From the NCBI GenBank assembly GCA_034436355.1, contig DAOTVQ010000038.1:124001-188000 (forward strand): a stretch of 64,000 nt of DNA, in the 5' to 3' direction. The translations under genes were made by a program, and so were the position numbers. Positions 26,233-34,104 of this stretch are shown here, one piece after another; positions within the stretch are counted from its first letter, which is position 1; each line of letters starts with the position of its first letter. The notes below the pieces were generated by a model that had not been told where the DNA came from, ran no database searches, and saw only the letters and a list, made by a program, of their open reading frames with translations. Source of the DNA: CP2-2F sp034436355. Its GTDB lineage: Bacteria; Chloroflexota; Anaerolineae; Aggregatilineales; UBA2796.

Positions 26233-27555
26233 TCACGCGCCGAGTGCCGCTTGCACTTGTGCTGCTACGTCGCGCCCTAGCATCACGGCGTAATTCGTGC
26301 CGCGATCCCAAGGATAGACCTGACTCATATTCGCCATAAAAACGCCCTTTAACGGCGTTTGCAGCGATGGGATGTTTTGCGAGTGATTGACCAATGGAAT
26401 CGGCTGCGCGTAAGGCGAACGGAACACCCAGCGCTTCCGCACCCAGTCCGCCGAGAAGCGCGGATTAAAGGTCTTGAGCGTCCCCATGAACAGATCAGCC
26501 AGATCGTCCTCAGCCATGCTCAGGTAGGCGTGATCAGGCTGCACATACTCGCCGCAGTAGACCAGATGATCGCCATTGTAGTGTTCGCGGCTCACAAAGT
26601 TGGTATGCTCGCAGAGTGCCACAAACGGAAACTCGCTCTGCGCTTTGTCAGGGCTGTTGGCGGGCAGGTTCAGCCAATAGGTGCCATCCGTCAGCAGTTG
26701 TTCTTTCAGAGCAAAGATCACGACGGCGGCGCCCATATGCCGCAGGGCGCGCATTTTTTGCGCGTAGGCGGGATCGGCTGCCTCAAGTTGTGGGATAACT
26801 TTCAGGGTGAGTGCAGGCGATGCCGTGCTGATCAGCCCGTCGTAGCGCGTGGTTGCGCCGTTCGCCGTGATGTGAACACCCTCCGCAGTATGCTCAACTG
26901 CCTGAATCGGCGTGCTGAGCGCGATCTGTACGCCGCGTTCGCGCAGATTCTCGGCAAAGGTATCCAAGAATGCCTGAAAGCCACCAATATACGTGCCGAG
27001 CCGCACAGTGCGCGTGTGAATGCGCGCCCAAAACCACGCCATTGTGACCTCGCTGTAGAGCGCACCAAACTTGCCGATCAGCATCGGACGCCACAGATCA
27101 TTGTAGGCGTGCTTGCCCATCGCCCGAATCAGCCATTCTTCGGCGGTGTAGCGCTCCATCGCCTGCCAATTCTTGCTCAGGCGCAGATACAAGCCGACCA
27201 AGCCAAAGCGCAACTTCGGGATCAGCGGCAGGTGCGGAAAGGTCAACATCGAGACGGGATTATCAAAGAGGTGTGGCTTGCCGTGCGACCACATCGAGGT
27301 TTTCGGGCGCGGGAAGATGACCTGATCGCGCACGCCGAGTTCGTCCATCAGCCCTAAGATCGCCGTGTCCGACTCGAACCAGTGGTGGTAGAACTTCTCA
27401 AGCTGCCAGTCCCAGCCCTCATCACGGAAGCCGCCTGCCAAGCCGCCTACGCGCCCTGCCGCCTCATAGACCGTGACGGCATAGCCCGCCTTTGCCAAAT
27501 CCCAGGCGGCTGCCAAGCCCGCCGCGCCTGCGCCTAGAATTGCGATGTGCTTCAT
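26233..27555 (-). CDS. FAD-dependent oxidoreductase, protoporphyrinogen-oxidase/amine-oxidase-like
   Basis: A 440-residue flavoprotein. The dinucleotide-binding start is HIAILGAGAAGLAAAWDLAKAG, followed by YEAAGRVGGLAGGF, the second FAD motif of amine-oxidase-like proteins. The C-terminal part (GVFMANMSQVYPWDRGTNYAV) supplies the rest of the FAD site. Close relatives are usually annotated as protoporphyrinogen-oxidase-like or UDP-galactopyranose-mutase-like, and stand beside glycosyltransferases and flippase-like proteins rather than heme genes; that is also the context here (4 bp overlap with the flippase-like gene, ugd next). A role in modifying a lipid-linked or nucleotide sugar is therefore more likely than heme synthesis. 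Confidence 0.78.
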   Translation of the reverse strand: MKHIAILGAGAAGLAAAWDLAKAGYAVTVYEAAGRVGGLAGGFRDEGWDWQLEKFYHHWFESDTAILGLMDELGVRDQVIFPRPKTSMWSHGKPHLFDNPVSMLTFPHLPLIPKLRFGLVGLYLRLSKNWQAMERYTAEEWLIRAMGKHAYNDLWRPMLIGKFGALYSEVTMAWFWARIHTRTVRLGTYIGGFQAFLDTFAENLRERGVQIALSTPIQAVEHTAEGVHITANGATTRYDGLISTASPALTLKVIPQLEAADPAYAQKMRALRHMGAAVVIFALKEQLLTDGTYWLNLPANSPDKAQSEFPFVALCEHTNFVSREHYNGDHLVYCGEYVQPDHAYLSMAEDDLADLFMGTLKTFNPRFSADWVRKRWVFRSPYAQPIPLVNHSQNIPSLQTPLKGVFMANMSQVYPWDRGTNYAVMLGRDVAAQVQAALGA

Positions 27556-28601
27556 GCGCGCACCTCGCCAGTATCGAGTGCCTCGGCTGACTCCGCGCTG
27601 CCCTTAGCGGCTTGCACCGCTTTGGACGCCTCATCAAACGAACGCCACGACAAGCCCTCACGGACGAGATAGACAAAGCCAAGCAGCGTGATCGGCAGCC
27701 AGAGTGCCGCGTGCAGCACAATGGTATAGCTGGCGGCAACTTCGCTGTTCACACGGAAGGTTTCTAGCACCAGAATGCCCGGCGTGTGGAACGTGCCAAT
27801 ATAGCCCGGTGCGGCAGGCAAGGTGGTTGCCAAATTCACAACCGCCGTCATGATCATCAGCACGAAGAAGCTGACCTCAAAGTTGAAGGCGTGCATCACA
27901 AACCAGTATTTGGTCGTCTCGGTGAGCCAAATAAACACTGAAGTGACCAACGTCATCAGCAAATCACGCGGGCTGCGAAGGCTTTTTAAGCCATCTAGGA
28001 AGTGATCAATCAAACTGAGCAGTGGCGCGTGCGCTTTGGCAGGCAGCAGGCGCATGATGACGCTCCGTGCGAGGCGCTGCGTATAGGCAGGGCGTGCCGC
28101 CAGTGCCAAAAAGACCGCCAGCGCGCCGAAGAAAAAGAGCGTGCCTAAGATGACCACCGTCCGCAGCCAATCTTGCTCAATGGGTGCGAAAGGCAGCGCC
28201 GCAAAGACGAAGATGAGCATCACCAAGCCGTCGAAAATGCGCTCTACGACGATTGTGGCAAGGCTGCCCGTGATGCTGACCTGTTCGTTGCGCTTCAGCA
28301 CATAGGCACGAATGACCTCACCCGCCCGAAAGGGGTAAACGTTGTTGCCCATGTAGCCAATCACCACGATTGGGAACAAGGCGCGCAGCGAGACGCGCTT
28401 CATGGGGCGCAGCAGGTAGTGCCAACGCCACGTTCTGCCCCAGACTGCCAGAAAATAGACCGCCACGCCGGGCAGCAGCCAAATCAGGCTTGCTCCGGCA
28501 ATGCGCTCGGCAACTTCGCCAAGCTGCACGCCCTGCAAGCCAAAATACAAAAAGACTGCGCTCACCAAAATTCCGAGCGCAAGCACGATCCAACGCCGCA
28601 T
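27552..28601 (-). CDS. Flippase-like membrane protein (lysylphosphatidylglycerol synthase TM family)
   Basis: A 349-residue polytopic membrane protein of the PF03706/UPF0104 family. Diagnostic segments are LRPMKRVSLRALFPIVVIGYMGNNVYPFRAGEVIRAYVL, where the glycine-asparagine and RxGE-type motif is family-specific (here quoted in two parts: VIGYMGNNVYPFRAGE and VIRAYVL), SLATIVVERIFDGLVMLI, and PAAPGYIGTFHTPGILVLE near the end. Such proteins occur alone or with glycosyltransferases and are thought to move or bind lipids; only some are fused to an MprF catalytic domain, which is absent here. The gene overlaps the FAD oxidoreductase by ATGA. Upstream is a 147 bp gap to the DUF1801 gene. Confidence 0.82.
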   Translation of the reverse strand: MRRWIVLALGILVSAVFLYFGLQGVQLGEVAERIAGASLIWLLPGVAVYFLAVWGRTWRWHYLLRPMKRVSLRALFPIVVIGYMGNNVYPFRAGEVIRAYVLKRNEQVSITGSLATIVVERIFDGLVMLIFVFAALPFAPIEQDWLRTVVILGTLFFFGALAVFLALAARPAYTQRLARSVIMRLLPAKAHAPLLSLIDHFLDGLKSLRSPRDLLMTLVTSVFIWLTETTKYWFVMHAFNFEVSFFVLMIMTAVVNLATTLPAAPGYIGTFHTPGILVLETFRVNSEVAASYTIVLHAALWLPITLLGFVYLVREGLSWRSFDEASKAVQAAKGSAESAEALDTGEVRA

Positions 28602-28748
28602 GAAAGCTCCGCATCTTGATTGTTGGCAACCTGATCAGTATACCCGCGAGTCGCCTCTCAGTTCAAGATACACCTTCTAGCGCCAAAAGGCTTAGCATTT
28701 GCTGCTTAAGCCTTTGAGGTGGGCGGGCTTGCCTTCTGGGTGGTGCGA

Positions 28749-29231
28749 TCAGCCCTCTCGCACTGCTTTCTTCACCAGCGCGATGATCTTTTCCTCTTCG
28801 GCGGCGGTTAGTGCCTTCAGTGCGAAGGAAGTTGCCCACATGTCGCCTTCGTCAAGGTTCGCTGCGTCATTGAAGCCAAACGTCGCGTACCGTGCGCCGA
28901 ACTTATGCGCGCTTTGGAAGAAGCAGATGATCTTGCCATCTTTGGCATAGGCGGGCATTCCATACCATGTTTTGGGCGAAAGGACGGGCGCATGTGACTT
29001 GATGATCTCATGAAGCCGCGTTGCCATGCTGCGATCTGGCTCTGGCATCTCTGCAATCGCCGCTAACATAGCCTTTTCGCCTGCTGCCTTGTCTTTCTCC
29101 ATACGCGCTTCCGTCTTCAGCTCTTTGGCGCGTGCCTTCATGGCGGCGCGTTCTTGATCCGTGAAGCCTGTATCAGATGCTTTAGTGCGCTTGGTGGGCT
29201 TCTGCGTGTCCTTCTTGGCAGGTTGACTCAT
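28749..29231 (-). CDS. DUF1801 protein (YdhG-like)
   Basis: A 160-residue protein with a basic, charged N-terminal tail (KKDTQKPTKRTK...ERAAMKARAKELKTEARME) and a C-terminal DUF1801 domain (PF08818). The domain signature is clear: SPKTWYGMPAYAKDGKIICF, then ARYATFGFNDAANLDEGDMW and KALTAAEEEKIIALVKKAV. The family binds small molecules or iron in a few studied cases; no general function is established. It is a single-gene unit with its own promoter and no evident partner. Confidence 0.82.
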   Translation of the reverse strand: MSQPAKKDTQKPTKRTKASDTGFTDQERAAMKARAKELKTEARMEKDKAAGEKAMLAAIAEMPEPDRSMATRLHEIIKSHAPVLSPKTWYGMPAYAKDGKIICFFQSAHKFGARYATFGFNDAANLDEGDMWATSFALKALTAAEEEKIIALVKKAVREG

Positions 29232-29263
29232 AGAAACGTCCTCATCAACATCTATAGCGCCAA

Positions 29264-29292
29264 ATTATAGCACACTTGTGCTGCTTAAGTAA
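29264..29292 (-). promoter_or_regulatory. Promoter of the DUF1801 gene
   Basis: On the minus strand TTACTT (29287-29292) and TATAAT (29264-29269) are 17 bp apart, and TGC before the -10 makes it an extended type. It lies 32 bp before the start codon. Confidence 0.55.
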
Positions 29293-29740
29293 TTAGCCTA
29301 CGAACTTGCTCAAATTGCGCCCCAGCCTCTAGCTGGCAAGCGTGCGAAATGACACTGGATGCGTGAGACGCAAATTCAACTTCGCTCGCTCAGTCCACGT
29401 TGCAAAGGATTGGAACAGTAGGCGCGGCTGAGCGATGAACCGCCGAGTTCAGCACGGCGCGCAAAGGCTGCCATGAATTTGCCACCATAAACAGGACTGT
29501 GCGGCTGTGCTTGGCACTAGATGATCAGTCTGCCGCGCAGCTTTTCAAGGGTTGGGTGCATAGGTAGGGTGTTCCTCACCTATAGTAATTTATTTGCTTA
29601 TACAAAGCGATAGCTTCACAGTATTACCATAAGTTAATGTTAGAAATTTATTTTATTCAGTTTGCTTTTTGTCATGGCTTGATGATTGGGTGCAGAGCCA
29701 ATTGTTGCCATAGTTTATATGGCGAAACCATAAGGCTAGA
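29293..29740. other. Non-coding stretch, no gene recognised
   Basis: No convincing ORF is visible on either strand. The first half has neighbour-like GC content, the second half (from about 29580) is clearly AT-rich. Small hairpins are seen, for instance ATAGGT...ACCTAT at 29560-29583. It may be decayed sequence; I cannot identify a parent gene. Confidence 0.5.
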
Positions 29741-29870
29741 AGCTGTTTCAAAATTGGCGTAAGGCTGTAGCATCCTTGCCTGTGGAGCGCGTCCACGTGA
29801 TCCACAGGCGGTGGTTTCGAGAGGGCTTCCCTCTCAAACTTACCCTTTATTCGTTTTTGAAATAAGTTCT
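29741..29870. repeat. Foldback-bounded repeat, copy 1
   Basis: A 130 bp element bounded by TTTCAAAA (29746-29753) and TTTTGAAA (29855-29862). Inside are two further hairpins: CCTGTGGA (29779-29786) with TCCACAGG (29801-29808), and GAGAGGG-CTT-CCCTCTC (29819-29835). It aligns with copy 2 that follows 20 bp later. It could be a miniature mobile element or a structured RNA. Confidence 0.6.
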
Positions 29871-29890
29871 ACTTTCATCGAGTACATCGA

Positions 29891-30014
29891 AGCGATTTCA
29901 AAATTTGAGCAGGGCTGGAAACCATTTGCCACTGGCGCACACTGCGTGATCCAAAGGTAGTGATTTCAAGAGCGTGGTTCTTTCGGACTTACCCATTATT
30001 TGAAATGCATTCTC
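29891..30014. repeat. Foldback-bounded repeat, copy 2 (diverged)
   Basis: A diverged copy of the preceding element. Shared blocks include TTTCAAAATT, CGTGATCCA-AGG, GTG-TTTC-AGAG and CTTACCC-TTATT in the same order and similar spacing. The bounding repeats are TTTCAAAA (29896-29903) and TTTGAAA (29999-30005); the inner hairpins of copy 1 are mostly lost. It ends 65 bp before the next small gene. Confidence 0.55.
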
Positions 30015-30079
30015 TTGTTCAACCGCGATAAAATGGCGGTAAACATGGCGCATCGTATTCAGTGCCAAAGACAGGACTT

Positions 30080-30292
30080 ATGCCAAACAACAAAATCAAC
30101 TTTGATGAGATTAATGCACGCGTCGCCATTGGTTTGGCAATGGTCTTTCAACAACATGGTCTAAGTGAGAATGACTACATCAATTACGTCCAGCAAATGG
30201 TTGCCCACAACCAACAAACACTTGGCGCACCATTGCTCTATAGCCCTAATGCTTCACAGTTGCCTGCACCAAGTGCGCCAAATACCCCATAG
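30080..30292 (+). CDS. Small protein of unknown function (70 aa)
   Basis: A 70-residue protein starting MPNNKINFDEINARVAIGLA. It has an amphipathic helical middle (VFQQHGLSENDYINYVQQMV) and a proline/alanine-rich tail ending PAPSAPNTP. I do not recognise a family. I chose ATG 30080, preceded by an AGGA sequence; the GTG at 30062 in the same frame has no ribosome site. It lies 20 bp upstream of the exported beta-propeller gene and is probably co-transcribed with it. No signal peptide or membrane segment is present. Confidence 0.45.
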   Translation: MPNNKINFDEINARVAIGLAMVFQQHGLSENDYINYVQQMVAHNQQTLGAPLLYSPNASQLPAPSAPNTP

Positions 30293-30312
30293 TGGTTAGA
30301 GGATTATTCACC

Positions 30313-31431
30313 ATGTTTCGCAAAGTTGTGAATCTTCTGCTGGTCAGTATGTTTCTATGGTTGGGCATTGGCGTAACAACTGCTAATACTCGTCTCGATA
30401 ATGCCGCACCTATTTTCTTTGCCACCACAACAGTTCAAGTCCTTCGGACAAGCATTGAAGATGGGCGTGATTACACCTATCAGGTGCAGTTTTTCACCAT
30501 ACAGGCAGATGGAAGCACCCGTAAACAACTAGGTGCGTTCATCTTTACAGACTGTACAAGCCGTGCCGCGCAAGATTGCAGACTTCACAGCGCTTTCTGG
30601 CTACCCAAGCACAACCTAGTTGCTTTTCGGGCATTGGTTTATGGTGTGGAAGGGCTATATTTGCTAGACCTGAAGGGTGAGGGTGTGCCACAAGCCATTG
30701 TAAATAATGCGCTGCCTTATTTGGAAGGCAATCTCACCGTTTCGCCTGACCAAGCCTGGATCGCCTATCTTCGTGAAAAATATTCCGCTGAGGCGTTCGG
30801 AAACGCTCGCCTTTTTATGTTACCTGCCCATGGCGATTCGAACCCTTTTCCCATTGCCGACGATCTGACTGCGTGGCAAACGCTGCCAGAGTTCGATCCG
30901 CAAGGCGAGTACATCCTTTTTCGGGGTGGTGATCTCAACCGCGCTGAAAACAACACGTTAGATATTGCGTTGAGGCACTATCGGGCGCAACTTGATGGCA
31001 GTGATCGCCTAGCTTTGCCATTGCCTATATCTGCCGCTAATGTCATGTGGTCGCCAACGGGCGATCACATTGCCTACTGTGAGGACGGTAGACGCAACAC
31101 TCACATCAGCCTTGCGGATCGAAATGGACAAACCTTGCGACGCATTACACAATCACCTGTCCCTTGCGCGCAGCTAAGTTGGTCACCGCAGGGCGACCTG
31201 CTGCTGATCTCGGATTTGCAGAATTTCTTCACGGTTCACATCGCAAGCGGCATCCTAGAAAAGCGCTTCACAAGCACACACTTCATCACGGCGAACGCGG
31301 TGCGTTGGTCGCCTGATGGGCAATCCATCGCCTTCATTCGGGAAAATGCTCTAGAGGTGCTTTCTCTTGCCGATAATAGCCTTCAACGCCTAACGGACTC
31401 CGAGTTTGTAGTAGCCCTTGACTGGCGTTAA
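30313..31431 (+). CDS. Exported TolB-like beta-propeller protein
   Basis: A 372-residue protein with a signal peptide (MFRKVVNLLLVSMFLWLGIGV) and PD40/TolB-type propeller repeats. Recognisable blades are EGNLTVSPDQAWIAYLREKY, PEFDPQGEYILFRGGDLNRA, NVMWSPTGDHIAYCEDGRRN, QLSWSPQGDLLLISDLQNF and AVRWSPDGQSIAFIRENALE, each with the SPDG-type turn. I used the ATG at 30313; a GTG at 30292 extends it by seven residues. Such propellers usually bind other proteins or glycans outside the cell. The preceding 70-residue gene is likely in the same transcript. GC content is lower than in the flanking genes, matching the AT-rich region upstream. Confidence 0.75.
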   Translation: MFRKVVNLLLVSMFLWLGIGVTTANTRLDNAAPIFFATTTVQVLRTSIEDGRDYTYQVQFFTIQADGSTRKQLGAFIFTDCTSRAAQDCRLHSAFWLPKHNLVAFRALVYGVEGLYLLDLKGEGVPQAIVNNALPYLEGNLTVSPDQAWIAYLREKYSAEAFGNARLFMLPAHGDSNPFPIADDLTAWQTLPEFDPQGEYILFRGGDLNRAENNTLDIALRHYRAQLDGSDRLALPLPISAANVMWSPTGDHIAYCEDGRRNTHISLADRNGQTLRRITQSPVPCAQLSWSPQGDLLLISDLQNFFTVHIASGILEKRFTSTHFITANAVRWSPDGQSIAFIRENALEVLSLADNSLQRLTDSEFVVALDWR

Positions 31432-31573
31432 CTGCCTTGCTTTGTCATACGCGGCATAAATTTGACAAGCGCGCACAATTGTACGTAGGCTTGCTTGCCA
31501 AACAGTCAAGGGAAGCAAGGGCGGGATCGCGTCCCGCCCATACTGTAAGGTTATGCGAGGCACAGACCCACTT

Positions 31574-31608
31574 AAAAAAAAGGACTAAAGCCCGCTGCGC
31601 CTTAGTCC
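31574..31608 (-). terminator. Rho-independent terminator of the HNH gene
   Basis: On the minus strand GGACTAA...TTAGTCC (31602-31608 with 31582-31588) closes a stem directly followed by eight T residues (31574-31581). It lies just beyond the HNH stop codon at 31612. Confidence 0.85.
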
Positions 31609-31611
31609 CCG

Positions 31612-32175
31612 CTACTCATCTGCCTCTTGCGGATGGTTCGCTGCGTCCAGCTCGATGTAGTGCCGCCATGCATCGGGACCGCTGCCAACCGCAATCACAA
31701 GGTAGCTTGTTCTGGGTGTCTTTGGCTCCCAGCGCAGTTTCATGCCCGCTTCGCCGGGCAGTCGGTTGCCTTTACGGTGATTGCAGCTATAGCAAGCGCA
31801 CGCCGTATTTGTCCAGTTATCCTTGCCCTTGCGCGAACGCGGCAAAATGTGATCAACGGTGAAATCCATCTTGGAGAGCAGCTTGCCACGCACCAGATCG
31901 CCCGGACGCACCCCACAATAAATGCAGGTGTAGTTATCGCGCACAAGCACGCCTTTACGGCTCCAGTGCGCTTTGCGGCGCGGCACATTGATGTAGCGGC
32001 GCAGCGCGATGACGGATGGCACCGCGAACGACGTACTCACCGTGCGGAGGACGCGCCCGGTCTCCTCGATGACAACTGCTTTGCCGGAGAGCAGCAAATT
32101 GATGGCACGTGCAATGGAAATGACTGCCAGTGGTTCCCACGTGCTACCATTTAATAAGAGTACACGCCCTTGCAA
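31612..32175 (-). CDS. HNH endonuclease
   Basis: A 187-residue HNH nuclease with a family-typical N-terminal domain (VLLLNGSTWEPLAVISIARA, LLLSGKAVVIEETGR). The nuclease part has CIYC near residue 85, the catalytic DHILPRSRKGKDNWTNTACA and the second zinc pair in CYSCNHRKGNRLPGEAG. The family (often beside no restriction partner) is widespread; its target is not known. It is monocistronic: its own terminator follows and a palindrome-bearing promoter precedes it. The start at 32175 gives the standard MQGRVLLLN start of the family. Confidence 0.88.
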   Translation of the reverse strand: MQGRVLLLNGSTWEPLAVISIARAINLLLSGKAVVIEETGRVLRTVSTSFAVPSVIALRRYINVPRRKAHWSRKGVLVRDNYTCIYCGVRPGDLVRGKLLSKMDFTVDHILPRSRKGKDNWTNTACACYSCNHRKGNRLPGEAGMKLRWEPKTPRTSYLVIAVGSGPDAWRHYIELDAANHPQEADE

Positions 32176-32313
32176 GATAAACCCCTCCCTGTTCTACACG
32201 GCTAGGCACGATGCTCACACCGCGCCTGCCCGCGTAAGTTGCCCAGAAGGCGGGACGCGGCGTTTTGCCCTGGCTGGTCTGCCAGTGCGTGCTATGTTGG
32301 GCTTTCTAAGCAC

Positions 32314-32346
32314 ATTATAAGGGAGAGTCTAGCGCGGCGCTAGACT
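32314..32346 (-). promoter_or_regulatory. HNH promoter with 21 bp perfect palindrome
   Basis: On the minus strand a TATAAT box (32314-32319) is preceded, 6 bp away, by a perfect palindrome: AGTCTAGCGC (32326-32335), one central base, GCGCTAGACT (32337-32346). The palindrome occupies the -35 area, the usual place of a repressor or activator site. A lone half-like AGTCTAG recurs at 32401-32407. Confidence 0.5.
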
Positions 32347-32693
32347 GAAATCGCTTAATTTCTTTTAACAAAGCGCGCAGTTGTGACCTAAACAGGTTAT
32401 AGTCTAGTTTGCAAGGCACGCCACACTGCTGCTGCAACGGGTCAATTTCCTTTGCAGGTGGAAGTGATGAACACCCTCAGCCGCAACCAAGTGCAGTGAA
32501 CGATGTGGGACAGCCTAACGTGCGGCGGCACAATCACCCCCTATCTCCAAGTCTTTTCCCCTTGTGCAGGGAAAGGGGAATTCAGAGATGATCTGCAAAG
32601 TCTCGCCCTGCGAGCAGGGGGTAGGGCTTTTCTGCTGAATATGCCATAATGTTCATAGAGTTATGCCCTGCCACCCTGAAAAGGACACCCGAA
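32347..32693. other. Intergenic stretch upstream of the nucleoside hydrolase
   Basis: No gene is seen. It contains a hairpin TTCCCCTT...AAGGGGAA at 32556-32580 and, close to the end, a weak CATAAT box near 32644. The ribosome site AAAGGA of the next gene lies at its right edge. Confidence 0.45.
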
Positions 32694-33608
32694 ATGCTGT
32701 TCCCTACCCTTTCTGAAACATTGCGTTTGGCACGCTTGCAAGTGCCATCAGGACGCCTTCGTATGGTGTTAGACACGGATACCTACAACGAGGTCGATGA
32801 TCAGTTTGCGCTTGCCTATGCGCTGCACGCACCCGAACGCCTTCAGGTTGAGGCGATCTATGCCGCGCCTTTTCACAACAACCGCTCTGCCTCACCTGCC
32901 GATGGCATGGAACAGAGCTATGAGGAGATTCTGCGCTTGCTAGAGAAAATGGGGCGCACCGAGTCTGAAACGGTGCTGAAAGGCGCCGCTGGCTATCTGG
33001 ATATGGCGCGCCCGGTGGCAACGGCTGCCACGCAAGATTTAATTACACGGGCACTCAACAGCCCTGAAGGGGAACCCCTGTATGTGGTTGCCATTGCCGC
33101 CATCACCAACATCGCCACTGCTATCCTCTTAGAGCCGCGCATCATCGAAAAGATCGTGGTAATCTGGCTAGGCGGACATGCCCTACACTGGGCGCACACC
33201 CGCGAATTTAACCTGCAACAGGATGTTGCCGCCGCACAAGTAGTCCTCGATTGTGATGTGCCAATGGTGCTGATCCCATGCGGTGGCGTCACCACACATC
33301 TGCAAACGACCATTGTTGAGTTGGAACGCTACCTGAGTGGGAAAAACGCCCTGTGCGACTATCTGGTGGGCATCGTTAAGGATTATGCAGGTAACCCTTA
33401 CGCATGGTCAAAGGTGATTTGGGATGTTGCCACCATCGCCTATCTGATCAACCCTGACTGGGTGCCGACGCACCTTGTCCACAGCCCGATCCTGACCGAC
33501 AACATCACGTGGAGCGTGAACGCAGAGCGCCATCTGATCCGTTATGCACACTATCTGCACCGCGATCCCATCTTCCGCGATCTGTTCAGGCGGCTGAGCG
33601 GCGCCTAG
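32694..33608 (+). CDS. Nucleoside hydrolase
   Basis: A 304-residue member of the inosine-uridine nucleoside N-ribohydrolase family, which splits nucleosides to base and ribose. The calcium-binding start is MVLDTDTYNEVDDQFALAYA, the variant with Glu in the DTDxxxExDD motif. PLYVVAIAAITNIATAIL and IEKIVVIWLGGH match the second and third family blocks, and SKVIWDVATIAYLINP the C-terminal active-site block. I chose ATG 32694 with AAAGGA 9 nt upstream rather than the ATG at 32649. Ribose released here could feed the pentose phosphate enzymes encoded further right. It is followed by the groESL control region. Confidence 0.85.
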   Translation: MLFPTLSETLRLARLQVPSGRLRMVLDTDTYNEVDDQFALAYALHAPERLQVEAIYAAPFHNNRSASPADGMEQSYEEILRLLEKMGRTESETVLKGAAGYLDMARPVATAATQDLITRALNSPEGEPLYVVAIAAITNIATAILLEPRIIEKIVVIWLGGHALHWAHTREFNLQQDVAAAQVVLDCDVPMVLIPCGGVTTHLQTTIVELERYLSGKNALCDYLVGIVKDYAGNPYAWSKVIWDVATIAYLINPDWVPTHLVHSPILTDNITWSVNAERHLIRYAHYLHRDPIFRDLFRRLSGA

Positions 33609-33632
33609 CCACATATCAGGCACGGCAAATTT

Positions 33633-33659
33633 TTAGCACTCTCTAACAGAGTCTGCTAA
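33633..33659 (+). promoter_or_regulatory. Degenerate second CIRCE-like element upstream of the groESL -35 box
   Basis: TTAGCACTC (33633-33641), 9 bp, then GTCTGCTAA (33651-33659). The left arm is identical to the CIRCE consensus, the right arm differs at two bases from GAGTGCTAA. It is located 8 bp before the -35 box. Confidence 0.5.
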
Positions 33660-33667
33660 AATGGCTC

Positions 33668-33696
33668 TTGACATGCGCTCCTAATCTGAATACACT
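33668..33696 (+). promoter_or_regulatory. Housekeeping promoter of groESL
   Basis: A consensus TTGACA (33668-33673), 17 bp spacer and TACACT (33691-33696). It is flanked by two CIRCE-type inverted repeats, so it should be repressed by HrcA. Confidence 0.8.
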
Positions 33697-33707
33697 ATGC
33701 GTAGTGT

Positions 33708-33734
33708 TTAGCACTCACCCCATAAGAGTGCTAA
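33708..33734 (+). promoter_or_regulatory. CIRCE operator (HrcA site)
   Basis: A perfect TTAGCACTC (33708-33716), 9 bp spacer and GAGTGCTAA (33726-33734), the exact consensus for the HrcA repressor. It covers the start of the groESL transcript. Confidence 0.95.
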
Positions 33735-33773
33735 AAGCCCTTCATACGCATACAAACTTTGGAGGAAAGCCTT

Positions 33774-34070
33774 ATGACGCTCAAGTTGCGTCCCCTCGCG
33801 GATCGCGTTGTGATTGAACCAATGGAAGGCGAAGAAGTAACACCTAGCGGCATTCTGCTGCCCGAAACGGCGAAGGAAAAACCTCAACAGGGCAAGATTC
33901 TTGCCGTGGGTCAAGGTCGCCGTGATGATGACGGCAAGCTCATCCCGATGGATGTAAAGGTTGACGATAAGGTGCTGTACGCCAAGTATGCCGGCACCGA
34001 AGTCAAAATTGATGGCAAAAAGCTGTTGATCCTCAAAGAGAGCGACATTCTCGCCGTTCTCACCGACTAA
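33774..34070 (+). CDS. groES: Co-chaperonin GroES
   Basis: The 98-residue lid of the GroEL chaperonin. It begins MTLKLRPLADRVVIEPMEGE, has the mobile-loop region TPSGILLPETAKEKPQQGKI and ends with KLLILKESDILAVLTD, all standard. I set the start at ATG 33774, 5 nt after a strong GGAGGAAAG ribosome site; the frame open to 33759 would begin within it. It is the first gene of a heat-shock operon under a CIRCE-controlled promoter and is followed 34 bp later by groEL. Confidence 0.96.
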   Translation: MTLKLRPLADRVVIEPMEGEEVTPSGILLPETAKEKPQQGKILAVGQGRRDDDGKLIPMDVKVDDKVLYAKYAGTEVKIDGKKLLILKESDILAVLTD

Positions 34071-34104
34071 TTGCCCCGAAAACAACGCAGAAAGGAACTA
34101 AAAC

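Noticed and set aside
29293..29740. Possible pseudogene or tRNA in the gene-free region
   Set aside because: No cloverleaf, no conserved protein fragment and no frame with coding bias could be found by eye.
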